From: Nocardioides solisilvae
Lineage (GTDB): Bacteria; Actinomycetota; Actinomycetes; Propionibacteriales; Nocardioidaceae
DNA: 64,000 nucleotides
NCBI RefSeq assembly: GCF_003194625.1
Contig: NZ_QHKX01000001.1
Location: 682,001-746,000, forward strand
Reading direction: 5' to 3'
Each line of letters begins with the position of its first letter. Position 1 is the first letter of the stretch. The notes under the pieces are model-generated. The model ran no database searches, was not told the DNA's origin, and saw only the letters and a program-made list of their open reading frames with translations. Shown here piece after piece: positions 56,728 to 64,000 of this stretch. Both the position numbers and the translations under genes were made by a program.

Positions 56728-57400
56728 CCTCGGCCGGCGCGTCGGGGGTGGTCGCGGCGTGCGGAGCCTCCGCGGCGTCGGCCAGGGCCTCGCCCGGGTC
56801 GGCACCGCCCTCGTCGTCACCGGCGGCGCCGCCGACCGTCCCCGCGGTGCCGCCCGTGGCCACCGAGGTGCCCGCGGTCGCGGTCCCACCCGGCGTGGTG
56901 CCCGGGGGAGGGGTGGGGACGTAGGAGCTCTGCCACTTCTCCTCCTGGCCGCCCCGGAGCTTGCTGAAGACCACGCCGCCCGCGACGGCGAGCGCCGAGA
57001 GGACCAGCACCTTCTTGAGGGTGCCGCCGCCCTGGGACTTCTTCTCCTCGGCGCGCAGCTCGGCCGCGCGCTGCGCCGCCAGCTGACGGGCGGCCTGCGC
57101 CTTCACGGCGGTGGCACCGGCGGCCTTGACGGCCCCCGCCTCGGCGGCCTTGGCCGCGGCCCCGGCGACGACGGCGGCCTTCCCGGCGGCGACCTGCGCC
57201 CGCTCCGCGGCGACGACGGCCTTGTCGGCGGCGACGATCTTGCCGTGGGCCAGCAGCGGGGCCGCCTGGGTGCGGGCCTCCTGCGCCTGGGTACGCGCGG
57301 TCTCGAACGCCGCCTCCACCTGGGGTCGGACCTGCTCGGCGACGTCGTGCGCCCGGATCTGGGCCTTCTCCAGCAGAGTCTTCTGCCTGCGGATGCGCAT
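56684..57400 (-). CDS. Hypothetical Ala-rich coiled-coil protein with one transmembrane helix
   Basis: 238 residues. A long Ala/Glu/Lys helix (about 8-125) is followed by a transmembrane helix (KKVLVLSALAVAGGVVFSKL) and a Pro/Gly/Thr/Ala-rich tail ending in DDVPGD. A family of such proteins, with a short cytoplasmic helix and one helix near the middle, is common in Nocardioides. No enzyme domain. AGGAAAGG precedes the ATG. Function unknown. Confidence 0.7.
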   Translation of the reverse strand: MRIRRQKTLLEKAQIRAHDVAEQVRPQVEAAFETARTQAQEARTQAAPLLAHGKIVAADKAVVAAERAQVAAGKAAVVAGAAAKAAEAGAVKAAGATAVKAQAARQLAAQRAAELRAEEKKSQGGGTLKKVLVLSALAVAGGVVFSKLRGGQEEKWQSSYVPTPPPGTTPGGTATAGTSVATGGTAGTVGGAAGDDEGGADPGEALADAAEAPHAATTPDAPAEVIDLDDVPGDGPRP

Positions 57401-57545
57401 CTGATCAACCTTTCCTGGGGGATTTCCCATCCCACCACGGGGATCCTCGGGTCGGACAGGGCTCCGACCGCACCTCGGACCTCTTGGGGGACGTGGGAGG
57501 ATCGGGCAGCAACTCCACGTGTACCCACTTGAGCGAGAGGCAGTC

Positions 57546-58058
<513 letters not shown>

Positions 58059-58104
58059 CGAGCCACCCGACTCCGACCCGAGCGCGACGCGAGCTGACTG
58101 CGCC

Positions 58105-59040
58105 GTGAACGAGCCCGTCCCCGCGGCCGGGGTGCCGGTCTGCCACCGCCACCCCGACCGCGAGGCCCACGTCCGGTGCCAGCGCTGCGGGCGGCCGATC
58201 TGCCCCGACTGCATGCGCGACGCCGCGGTGGGCTTCCAGTGCCCCGCGTGCGTGAGCGAGGGGGCCCGCTCCACCCGCACCGGCCTGGCGGCGTACGGCG
58301 GTCGTCGCTCCGCCGATCCGCGTCGCACGTCGCTCGGGCTGATCGCGCTCAACGTCGCCGTCTGGCTCGCGGTGATGGGCACGGGCGCGCGCGACTCGGG
58401 GCTGCTGGCGCGGCTGATGCTGCTGCCCCGGGGTCGCTGCACGGTCGAGGGCGACGCGGGCAGCTACTACCCCGGCGTCGAGGAGGCCCGCTGCTTCCTG
58501 GCCCCCGACGGGGTCTGGTCGAGCGGCCTCTCCGACGGCGCCTGGTGGATGGTGGTGAGCCACGGGTTCGTCCACGTCGACCCCTTCCACCTCCTGCTCA
58601 ACTGCCTGGGCCTCTGGGTCCTCGGCCCGGCCGTCGAGGCGGCCTTCGGACGGCTCCGGTTCCTCGCCGTCTACCTGGTGGCGACGCTGGCCGCCGGCGC
58701 GACCATCTACTGGCTGGCCGACCCCGCCGGCAGCACGCTGGGCGCCTCGGGCGGCGTCTTCGGCCTCATGGGCGCGCTCGCCGTGCTGACGCTGAAGGTG
58801 GGCGGCGACCTGCGGGGCGTGGCCACCCTGCTCGCCGTCAACGTCGTCTTCACGCTCACCTTCCCCGGGATCTCGTGGCAGGGCCACCTCGGGGGGCTGG
58901 TCGGCGGCGCGCTGGCCGCCGCCCTGCTCATCTGGTCCCCGCGCGGTCCTCGTCGTCCGCTGTGGCAGGTCGCCGGGTTCGCCGCGGTCGCCGTGCTGCT
59001 GGCCGTCGCCTTCGTGACGCGCACGCTCGCCCTCACCTGA
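58105..59040 (+). CDS. Rhomboid-family intramembrane serine protease with N-terminal zinc finger
   Basis: 311 residues. Residues 13-50 form a B-box-like zinc finger (CHRHPDREAHVRCQRCGRPI with further Cys pairs). The rhomboid domain has six transmembrane segments with the Ser nucleophile in GASGGVFGLMGA and the His in SWQGHLGGLVGG. Substrates are unknown. The protein sits next to ppiA, crgA and the kinases, as in Mycobacterium. GTG start. Confidence 0.92.
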   Translation: MNEPVPAAGVPVCHRHPDREAHVRCQRCGRPICPDCMRDAAVGFQCPACVSEGARSTRTGLAAYGGRRSADPRRTSLGLIALNVAVWLAVMGTGARDSGLLARLMLLPRGRCTVEGDAGSYYPGVEEARCFLAPDGVWSSGLSDGAWWMVVSHGFVHVDPFHLLLNCLGLWVLGPAVEAAFGRLRFLAVYLVATLAAGATIYWLADPAGSTLGASGGVFGLMGALAVLTLKVGGDLRGVATLLAVNVVFTLTFPGISWQGHLGGLVGGALAAALLIWSPRGPRRPLWQVAGFAAVAVLLAVAFVTRTLALT

Positions 59041-59117
59041 CGTCGTACGCCGCGCCCGCGCCGCACGTGACCGGCCCCGACCCGCCCCGGGTCGGGGCCG
59101 GTGCTGTCTCCACAGGT

Positions 59118-59170
59118 GGGGAGAACCTGTGCATAACTACACCGGTGTAACTCTCCACAGCGTTCTCCCC
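59118..59170. repeat. Nested inverted repeat with DnaA-box-like strings
   Basis: GGGGAGAACCTGTG (59118-59131) pairs with CACAGCGTTCTCCCC (59156-59170, one extra base), centred on the palindrome TACACCGGTGTA (59138-59149). TTATGCACA on the reverse strand is one mismatch from a DnaA box. It lies between convergent genes, so no promoter is expected. Confidence 0.65.
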
Positions 59171-59181
59171 AGATGTGCAGA

Positions 59182-59210
59182 ACGCCCGGCCCTTGAGAGG
59201 GGCCGGGCGT
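59182..59210. terminator. Terminator between rhomboid and crgA genes
   Basis: A perfect 11-bp stem ACGCCCGGCCC/GGGCCGGGCGT with a 7-nt loop, between the convergent stop codons. Confidence 0.75.
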
Positions 59211-59238
59211 CCGTCGGAGTCGCGCGTGGGAGGCGGGG

Positions 59239-59706
59239 TCACTCCCACTTCGTGGCGTAGGTGAACCCCACGGCCATGAAGGCGATGCCGACCATGAGGT
59301 TGTAGTTGCCGAGGTCGTTGAAGACCCAGAGGTCCTCGAGCTTCTCGCCGCTGAAGATGTAGAACGTGCAGATCCAGACGAGGCCGACGAGGAACGAGCC
59401 GAGCATCCCGACGACCACGCCGTTGCCGCGCCCCAGCGGGGTCGAGGGAGCGGACGCGATGGCGAGGCCGAGCAGCAGGGCGCCGAAGCCGATCAGGTAG
59501 TTCCACCTGCCCAGGTCGGCCATGAAGGCCGGGGAGCCGGGCTCGCCCGGGGGCACCGCGCCGGGGTCGACGCGCACGGCGGCGTAGTAGTAGGCGATCC
59601 AGGCGATGCCCGCGACGACGAGCAGGACGGAGAGGACGAGGGCCCAGGGGAAGGACCTCCCGGTCTTCTCCTGGGTGGTCTCCCGGCTGGCGTGGGGCTT
59701 CGACAC
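59239..59706 (-). CDS. crgA: CrgA-like cell-division protein with duplicated two-helix unit
   Basis: 155 residues; ordinary CrgA has about 85-95 with two helices. The second half is a standard CrgA: LVGLVWICTFYIF, then LGNYNLMVGIAFMAVGFTYATKWE. The first half repeats the same pattern: VAGIAWIAYYYAAV, then LGRWNYLIGFGALLLGLAIA, giving four helices. CrgA coordinates septal peptidoglycan synthesis with FtsZ, PBPs and other division proteins. The adjacent DUF881 gene is divergent and PASTA kinases follow, the usual neighbourhood. Confidence 0.82.
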   Translation of the reverse strand: MSKPHASRETTQEKTGRSFPWALVLSVLLVVAGIAWIAYYYAAVRVDPGAVPPGEPGSPAFMADLGRWNYLIGFGALLLGLAIASAPSTPLGRGNGVVVGMLGSFLVGLVWICTFYIFSGEKLEDLWVFNDLGNYNLMVGIAFMAVGFTYATKWE

Positions 59707-59756
59707 CGTGGGTGCTCCTCGTGGATCGTTGGTGGGCGGAGGCTAGCGTAGTCGTC

Positions 59757-60509
59757 ATGGAGCCCGAGACCGACGCGTCCCCCACGGGGAGGCCGTGGCG
59801 GTTCGGCACGCCGGTGGTCTTCCTGCTCAGCGGCGTCCTCTTCGTGGTGAGCGCTGCCAACAGCGAGGGGGGTGACCTGCGCCCCGCCCGCTACACCGAC
59901 CTGGCCTCCGTGGTCGAGGCGGAGGCGGAGGAGGCCAACGCGCTCAACGCCCGGATCGCCGAGCTGACCCGGGAGCGCGACGAGCTGACGCAGAGCATCG
60001 GCGACCGCAACGTCGACCGCGTCAACCAGCAGGTCGACGTCATGGAGGACCCGGCCGGCCTGACCCCGCGCTCGGGACCGGCGGTGACCGTCGTCCTGGA
60101 CGACGCCCCCGACGAGCTCCTGGCCGAGGCCACGCCGGAGACGGCCGACGACCTCGTCGTCCACCAGCAGGACCTGCAGGCGGTGGTCAACGCCATGTGG
60201 CGGGGCGGCGCCACGGCCGTCACCCTCCAGGGGCAGCGGATCATCTCCACCACCGGCATCAAGTGCAGCGGCAACACCGTCCAGCTCCAGGGCGTCCCCT
60301 ACTCGCCGCCCTACGTGATCACCGCCATCGGCGACCAGGGCGACGTGCTGCGGGCGTTGGAGTCCGACCCGTTCGTCGGGGCCTACCGCCAGGACGCGCT
60401 CGACCCCGCGGTCGCGGTCGGCTGGGACCTCACGGTCGAGGCCTTCAAGACCGCGCCGGCGTACTCCGGCCTGCTCGACCTCGCCTACGCGAAGCCGCTC
60501 GACGGCTGA
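59757..60509 (+). CDS. DUF881 family membrane-anchored protein
   Basis: 250 residues. One N-terminal transmembrane helix (TPVVFLLSGVLFVVSAANSE) is followed by a short coiled coil (about 50-85) and a DUF881 domain with GPAVTVVLDD, VNAMWRGGATAVTLQGQRI and YSPPYVITAIGD. The family is linked to cell division and sporulation in actinobacteria and Firmicutes; its biochemical role is not established. ATG at 59757; the extra upstream codons lack a ribosome-binding site. Confidence 0.88.
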   Translation: MEPETDASPTGRPWRFGTPVVFLLSGVLFVVSAANSEGGDLRPARYTDLASVVEAEAEEANALNARIAELTRERDELTQSIGDRNVDRVNQQVDVMEDPAGLTPRSGPAVTVVLDDAPDELLAEATPETADDLVVHQQDLQAVVNAMWRGGATAVTLQGQRIISTTGIKCSGNTVQLQGVPYSPPYVITAIGDQGDVLRALESDPFVGAYRQDALDPAVAVGWDLTVEAFKTAPAYSGLLDLAYAKPLDG

Positions 60510-60557
60510 CCCGGGCGGACCGGCCCAACCGCGGACCGGCTCAGCCGGGCTACCGGC

Positions 60558-62381
60558 TCAGCCGGGCGGACCGGGCGTCTCCGGGGGGCCGGTGGGCAGG
60601 TCCGTCGGGGGGCCGGGCGTCGGCAGGTCGGTGGGCGGGCCGGGGGTGGGCTGGTCGGTCGGCTGCTCGGTGGGCGTCGGCTGCTCGGGCGGCGGCTCGT
60701 AGACCGAGACGTAGATGACCACGGTGCTCCCCGCGGGGGCGTCGCGCCCGGCCTCGGGGGTCTGTCCGATCACGGTGCCGCGCGGCTCGGTGGTGTCGGT
60801 CCGCTCGACGACCTCGGGGACGAAGCCGAGGTCCTTGACCGCCTGCTCCGCAGCCTTCCGACGCATGCCGACCAGGGACGGGATCTGCTCGGGGCCGTCG
60901 GAGAAGAAGAGCGTCACGACCGTGCCCTCGGGCACCTGCTCGCCGGCCCCCGGGGTCATCTCGACCACCTGGTCGGCCGGCTCGTCGGACTCCCGCTCCT
61001 CGAACTTCACCTTGAGCGAGCGGTTGCGCAGCACGTCGCGGGCCTCGCGGCGGTCCTGACCGACGAGGAACGGCACCTCGACCATCGGGGCCCCCGTGGA
61101 GACGACGAGGCTGATGGTGCTGCCCTTCTCCACGTAGACGTCGTTGGGGGACTGCCGGATCACCTCGTCGGCCTCGGCGTCGGGGTCGGCCTCGTACTCC
61201 ACCTCGCCGACGACCAGCTCGGCATCGCGGATCTCGGCGCGCGCCTCGGCCTCGGTCAGCCCGATCAGGGCCGGCACGCGCACCTCCTCGGCGCCGTCGT
61301 CGAAGAGCTTGGGGATCCCCCACGCCGCCAGCACCAGCAGGCCGAGGGCGACCAGGCCGATGAGGACCAGCGGCAGCACCCGGCGCCCGCCGTCGTCGGT
61401 CCCGGCGGCGGGCGCCGGGGCGGGCGCGGCGGCCGGCGGGACGGGCGGGACGGTCCGGGTGGCCGTGGTGGCCGGGCCCGACGCCGCCGGCGTCGGCACG
61501 GGGGCGACCCGGACGTCGTGGCCGGCCAGGTAGCGCTCGATGTCGGTGCGCATGGCTGCCGCCGACTGGTAGCGGTCCTCGACCCGCTTGGCCAGCGCCT
61601 TGAGGACGATCGCGTCGATCTCGGGGGTGAGGTCGGGGTCGTGCACCGACGGCGGCTGGGCCGGCTCCCGCACGTGCTGGTAGGCGACGGCGACGGGGCT
61701 CTCCCCGACGAACGGGGGACGCCCGGTGAGCAGCTCGTAGAGCAGGCAGCCCGTGGAGTAGACGTCGGAGCGCGAGTCGACCGTCTCGCCGCGGGCCTGC
61801 TCGGGCGAGAGGTACTGCGCGGTGCCGACCACGGCGGCGGTCTGGGTCATGGTGTTGGAGGCGTCGGAGACCGCGCGGGCGATCCCGAAGTCCATCACCT
61901 TCACGTCGCCACCCGGGGTGAGCATGACGTTGCCGGGCTTGATGTCCCGGTGGATGATCCCGGCCCGGTGGCTGTAGTCGAGGGCGCCGAGGACGTCGCT
62001 GGTGATCTCGAGCGCCCGCTCGGGCAGGATCTTGCGACCCTCGCGCAGGATGTCGCGCAGGGTGCGCCCGGCGACGTGCTCCATCACGATGTAGGGCTGC
62101 GCCACGCCGCCCTCGGGGGAGCCGTCGTCGGACCACTCCTCGCCGGTGTCGTAGACGCTCACGATCGAGGGGTGGTTGAGCGAGGCCGACGACTGCGCCT
62201 CCCGGCGGAACCGCGCCTGGAAGGTCGCGTCGCTGGCCAGGTCGGTCCGCAACCGCTTGACGGCGACCGTGCGCCCGAGCCTGGTGTCGGTGCCCTTGCG
62301 GACCTCGGCCATCCCGCCGCGGCCGAGCAGCTCGCCCAGCTCGTAGCGGCCGCCGACCACGGTCGGCCCTGGCTTGCTCAT
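60558..62381 (-). CDS. pknB: PASTA-domain Ser/Thr protein kinase (PknB-like)
   Basis: 607 residues. The kinase domain is complete: GRGGMAEV, VAVKRLR (Lys about 41), HRDIKPGNV, DFGIARA and GTAQYLSPEQA. After a Pro/Ala linker and one transmembrane helix (VLPLVLIGLVALGLLVLAAW) come three PASTA domains, the peptidoglycan-fragment-binding units, each with the recurring VP.L.G...EAR pattern, and a Pro/Thr-rich tail. It controls growth and septation through partners such as MviN pseudokinase, CrgA and GpsB-like proteins. It overlaps the next kinase by 4 bp (ATGA). Confidence 0.95.
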   Translation of the reverse strand: MSKPGPTVVGGRYELGELLGRGGMAEVRKGTDTRLGRTVAVKRLRTDLASDATFQARFRREAQSSASLNHPSIVSVYDTGEEWSDDGSPEGGVAQPYIVMEHVAGRTLRDILREGRKILPERALEITSDVLGALDYSHRAGIIHRDIKPGNVMLTPGGDVKVMDFGIARAVSDASNTMTQTAAVVGTAQYLSPEQARGETVDSRSDVYSTGCLLYELLTGRPPFVGESPVAVAYQHVREPAQPPSVHDPDLTPEIDAIVLKALAKRVEDRYQSAAAMRTDIERYLAGHDVRVAPVPTPAASGPATTATRTVPPVPPAAAPAPAPAAGTDDGGRRVLPLVLIGLVALGLLVLAAWGIPKLFDDGAEEVRVPALIGLTEAEARAEIRDAELVVGEVEYEADPDAEADEVIRQSPNDVYVEKGSTISLVVSTGAPMVEVPFLVGQDRREARDVLRNRSLKVKFEERESDEPADQVVEMTPGAGEQVPEGTVVTLFFSDGPEQIPSLVGMRRKAAEQAVKDLGFVPEVVERTDTTEPRGTVIGQTPEAGRDAPAGSTVVIYVSVYEPPPEQPTPTEQPTDQPTPGPPTDLPTPGPPTDLPTGPPETPGPPG

Positions 62382-64000
62382 CGATCGCCTCTCGCAGTGG
62401 TGGTCGCAGTGAAGGTCGTGGGGGTCTCGGTGGGCGTGGTGCTCGTCGGGGTGGACGTCGTGCCGTCGGGCCCCGCGGTGCCCTCGGGGGAGGGGGCCGG
62501 CGGCTCGGGGGTCGGGGTGGCCTCGGGTGGCGGCGTGGGCTCGGGCGTCGGGGTCGGCGTCGGGGTCGGCTCCGGGGTGGGCGGGGGCGTGGGCGTCGGC
62601 TCCGGGGTGGGCGTCGGGGTCGGCTCCTCCGAGGGCTCCTCGGTCGGCTCCTCCTCGGGCGCAGCGCCCCAGAAGGCGACGGTCACCCGGTCGCCGCGCA
62701 CCAGCGCCCCGGTGGGGTTCACCGACACGACCTCGCCCTCCCGCTCGTCGCCCGGGTTGTCGCGCTCGTCGCGGACCACCTCCAGCCCGAGCCGGCGGAG
62801 CTCGCGGACGACCTGGTCGACGTCGCGGCCGACGTAGTCCGAGGCCCGGACCTGGACCGGCTCGTCGCTCGGCTCCTGTGACGGCGCGGGCCGCTGGGAG
62901 CGGGTGGGCCGGTCGCGGGCGGGCTCGTCGTCGGCGTCACCGCCCCCGGCCAGCACCCACCAGGCCCCGGCGGCGAGCAGGGCCAGGAGCACCACGCCGG
63001 CGACGGCGAGGGGCCACGCGGAGCGGCGCTCGTCGGGCGGCTGGGTCGGCAACGCGCCGGTGGCCGGGTGGCCGGCCGCGAGGGCCCCGGTCGCCGGCAG
63101 CACGCCGGTGGCGGGCTCCGGGGCCGGCGGGGCCAGCACGGTGGTCACGGGCTCGTCCACGGGCACGGGCACGGGCGCGGCGTGGGCGGCCGGGTCGCGC
63201 AGGGCGGCCGCCAGGGCGGCGCCGTCGGCGAACCGGTCCTCGGGCTTCTTGGCCAGGGCACGGCGTACGACGGCGGCGAGCGGCGCCGGGACGTCGCCGG
63301 GGAGCTCGGGCACGGGCTGGCGCAGGTGGGCCAGGGCGGTGGCGACCGGGCTGTCCGCCTCGAAGGGGCGGCGCCCGGCCAGGCACTCGAACGCCACCAC
63401 GCCGAGGGAGTAGACGTCGGAGGCCGGGGTGGCGCGCCCGCCCTCGGCCTGCTCGGGGGAGAGGTACTGCGGGGTGCCCATCACCTGGCCGGTCTGGGTC
63501 AGCGCCATCCCCTCGGCGGCGCGGGCGATGCCGAAGTCGGTGACCTTGACCCGGCGGTCGGGGGTGACCAGCAGGTTGGCGGGCTTGACGTCGCGGTGCA
63601 CGATGCCCGCCCGGTGCGCGGCGCCCAGCGCGTCGCCGACCTGGGCCAGGAGCTCGCGGGTGGCCTCGGGGTCCAGGGGGGTGCCGGAGCGCAGCAGCGC
63701 CGACAGCGGCTGGCCCTCGACGAGCTCCATCACCAGGTAGGGGCGCGGGGCGCCGGAGCCGTCGGCGGCGCCGGCCTCGCCGAAGTCGTAGACGGCCGCG
63801 ATGCCGGCGTGGGAGAGGGCCGCGGCGTGCCGGGCCTCGGTCTCGAAGCGGGAGCGCAACGTCGCGTCGTCGGCGTACTCGGCCTTGAGCAGCTTGACCG
63901 CCACGGTGCGCCCGAGGACCGTGTCGGCGGCCCGCCAGACCTCGCCCATGCCGCCGGTCGCGATCCGCGACTCGAGGCGGTAGCGGTGCGCGTCGTCGAC
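62378..64000 (-). CDS. Ser/Thr protein kinase with single PASTA domain, 5' end outside window
   Basis: At least 540 residues, open at base 64000. Kinase domain: TGGMGEVWRA, VAVKLLKAEY, HRDVKPANLL, DFGIARAAEG and GTPQYLSPEQA. A transmembrane helix (WPLAVAGVVLLALLAAGAWW) follows, then one PASTA-like domain with DYVGRDVDQVVRELRRLGLE and a Pro/Thr/Glu-rich tail of about 90 residues (PTPTPTPEPTPTP type). It takes the PknA position ahead of pknB. The tail is low complexity and likely extracytoplasmic. Confidence 0.9.
   Translation of the reverse strand, partial: VDDAHRYRLESRIATGGMGEVWRAADTVLGRTVAVKLLKAEYADDATLRSRFETEARHAAALSHAGIAAVYDFGEAGAADGSGAPRPYLVMELVEGQPLSALLRSGTPLDPEATRELLAQVGDALGAAHRAGIVHRDVKPANLLVTPDRRVKVTDFGIARAAEGMALTQTGQVMGTPQYLSPEQAEGGRATPASDVYSLGVVAFECLAGRRPFEADSPVATALAHLRQPVPELPGDVPAPLAAVVRRALAKKPEDRFADGAALAAALRDPAAHAAPVPVPVDEPVTTVLAPPAPEPATGVLPATGALAAGHPATGALPTQPPDERRSAWPLAVAGVVLLALLAAGAWWVLAGGGDADDEPARDRPTRSQRPAPSQEPSDEPVQVRASDYVGRDVDQVVRELRRLGLEVVRDERDNPGDEREGEVVSVNPTGALVRGDRVTVAFWGAAPEEEPTEEPSEEPTPTPTPEPTPTPPPTPEPTPTPTPTPEPTPPPEATPTPEPPAPSPEGTAGPDGTTSTPTSTTPTETPTTFTATTTARGDR

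Noticed and set aside
62470..62640. Functional DNA repeat array in the kinase tail
   Set aside because: The repetition encodes a Pro/Thr/Glu-rich low-complexity protein tail in frame, which explains it fully.

Overview
The window is high-GC actinobacterial DNA. The gene order, with murJ, an ECF sigma factor, trxBA, parBA, rsmG, jag, yidC, rnpA, rpmH, dnaA, dnaN, gnd, recF, dciA, gyrBA and a DUF3566 gene, followed by the PASTA-kinase/crgA region, is the replication-origin neighbourhood of a Nocardioides-like member of the Propionibacteriales. The genus is inferred from gene order and composition only.

Layout. (1) 1-8402: end of murJ, a pseudokinase that looks like a detached half of mycobacterial MviN, an ECF sigma/anti-sigma pair, trxB and trxA (each behind the same SigR/SigH-like promoter), a GNAT enzyme, an aminotransferase and an acyltransferase. 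(2) 8469-14232, leftward: parB, parA, rsmG, jag, yidC, yidD, rnpA, rpmH. Four parS-like sites lie inside parA and rsmG. (3) 14233-26909, rightward: dnaA, a candidate oriC, dnaN, gnd, recF, dciA, a membrane protein, gyrB, gyrA and a DUF3566 protein. (4) 27026-27432: tRNA-Ile(GAT), a DLW-39 small protein and tRNA-Ala(TGC). (5) 27388-52440: an integrative element of about 25 kb inserted in the anticodon loop of tRNA-Ala, bounded by 45-bp att repeats, with a tyrosine integrase at its right end, a MobF relaxase and two excisionase-like HTH proteins, but no conjugation pore. It looks mobilizable rather than self-transmissible. (6) 52450-64000: chromosomal core again, with a TauE permease, SURF1, DUF3817, patatin, acyltransferase, cyclophilin, rhomboid, CrgA, a DUF881 protein and two Ser/Thr kinases, the last cut by the window edge.

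The element is a defence island. Its left half is a Z1-ATPase / PD-(D/E)XK (DUF4420) / GHKL-ATPase cassette with two poorly known partner proteins, followed by a C5-cytosine methyltransferase, a second MORC-like GHKL ATPase and a Vsr mismatch endonuclease. It resembles Mza and paraMORC restriction neighbourhoods but lacks AIPR. The methyltransferase carries a C-terminal MutY/EndoIII-like HhH-GPD domain with an intact [4Fe-4S] cysteine motif but substituted catalytic residues, the most unusual protein here. The right half carries an antiviral reverse transcriptase fused to a nitrilase domain (DRT type 1/UG1), divergent from a dGTPase; both act on the nucleotide or nucleic-acid level and are known as anti-phage functions. 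Between the halves lie two paralogous recombinase genes with duplicated core domains. Both are broken, one by a deletion frameshift and the other by a 14-bp tandem duplication.
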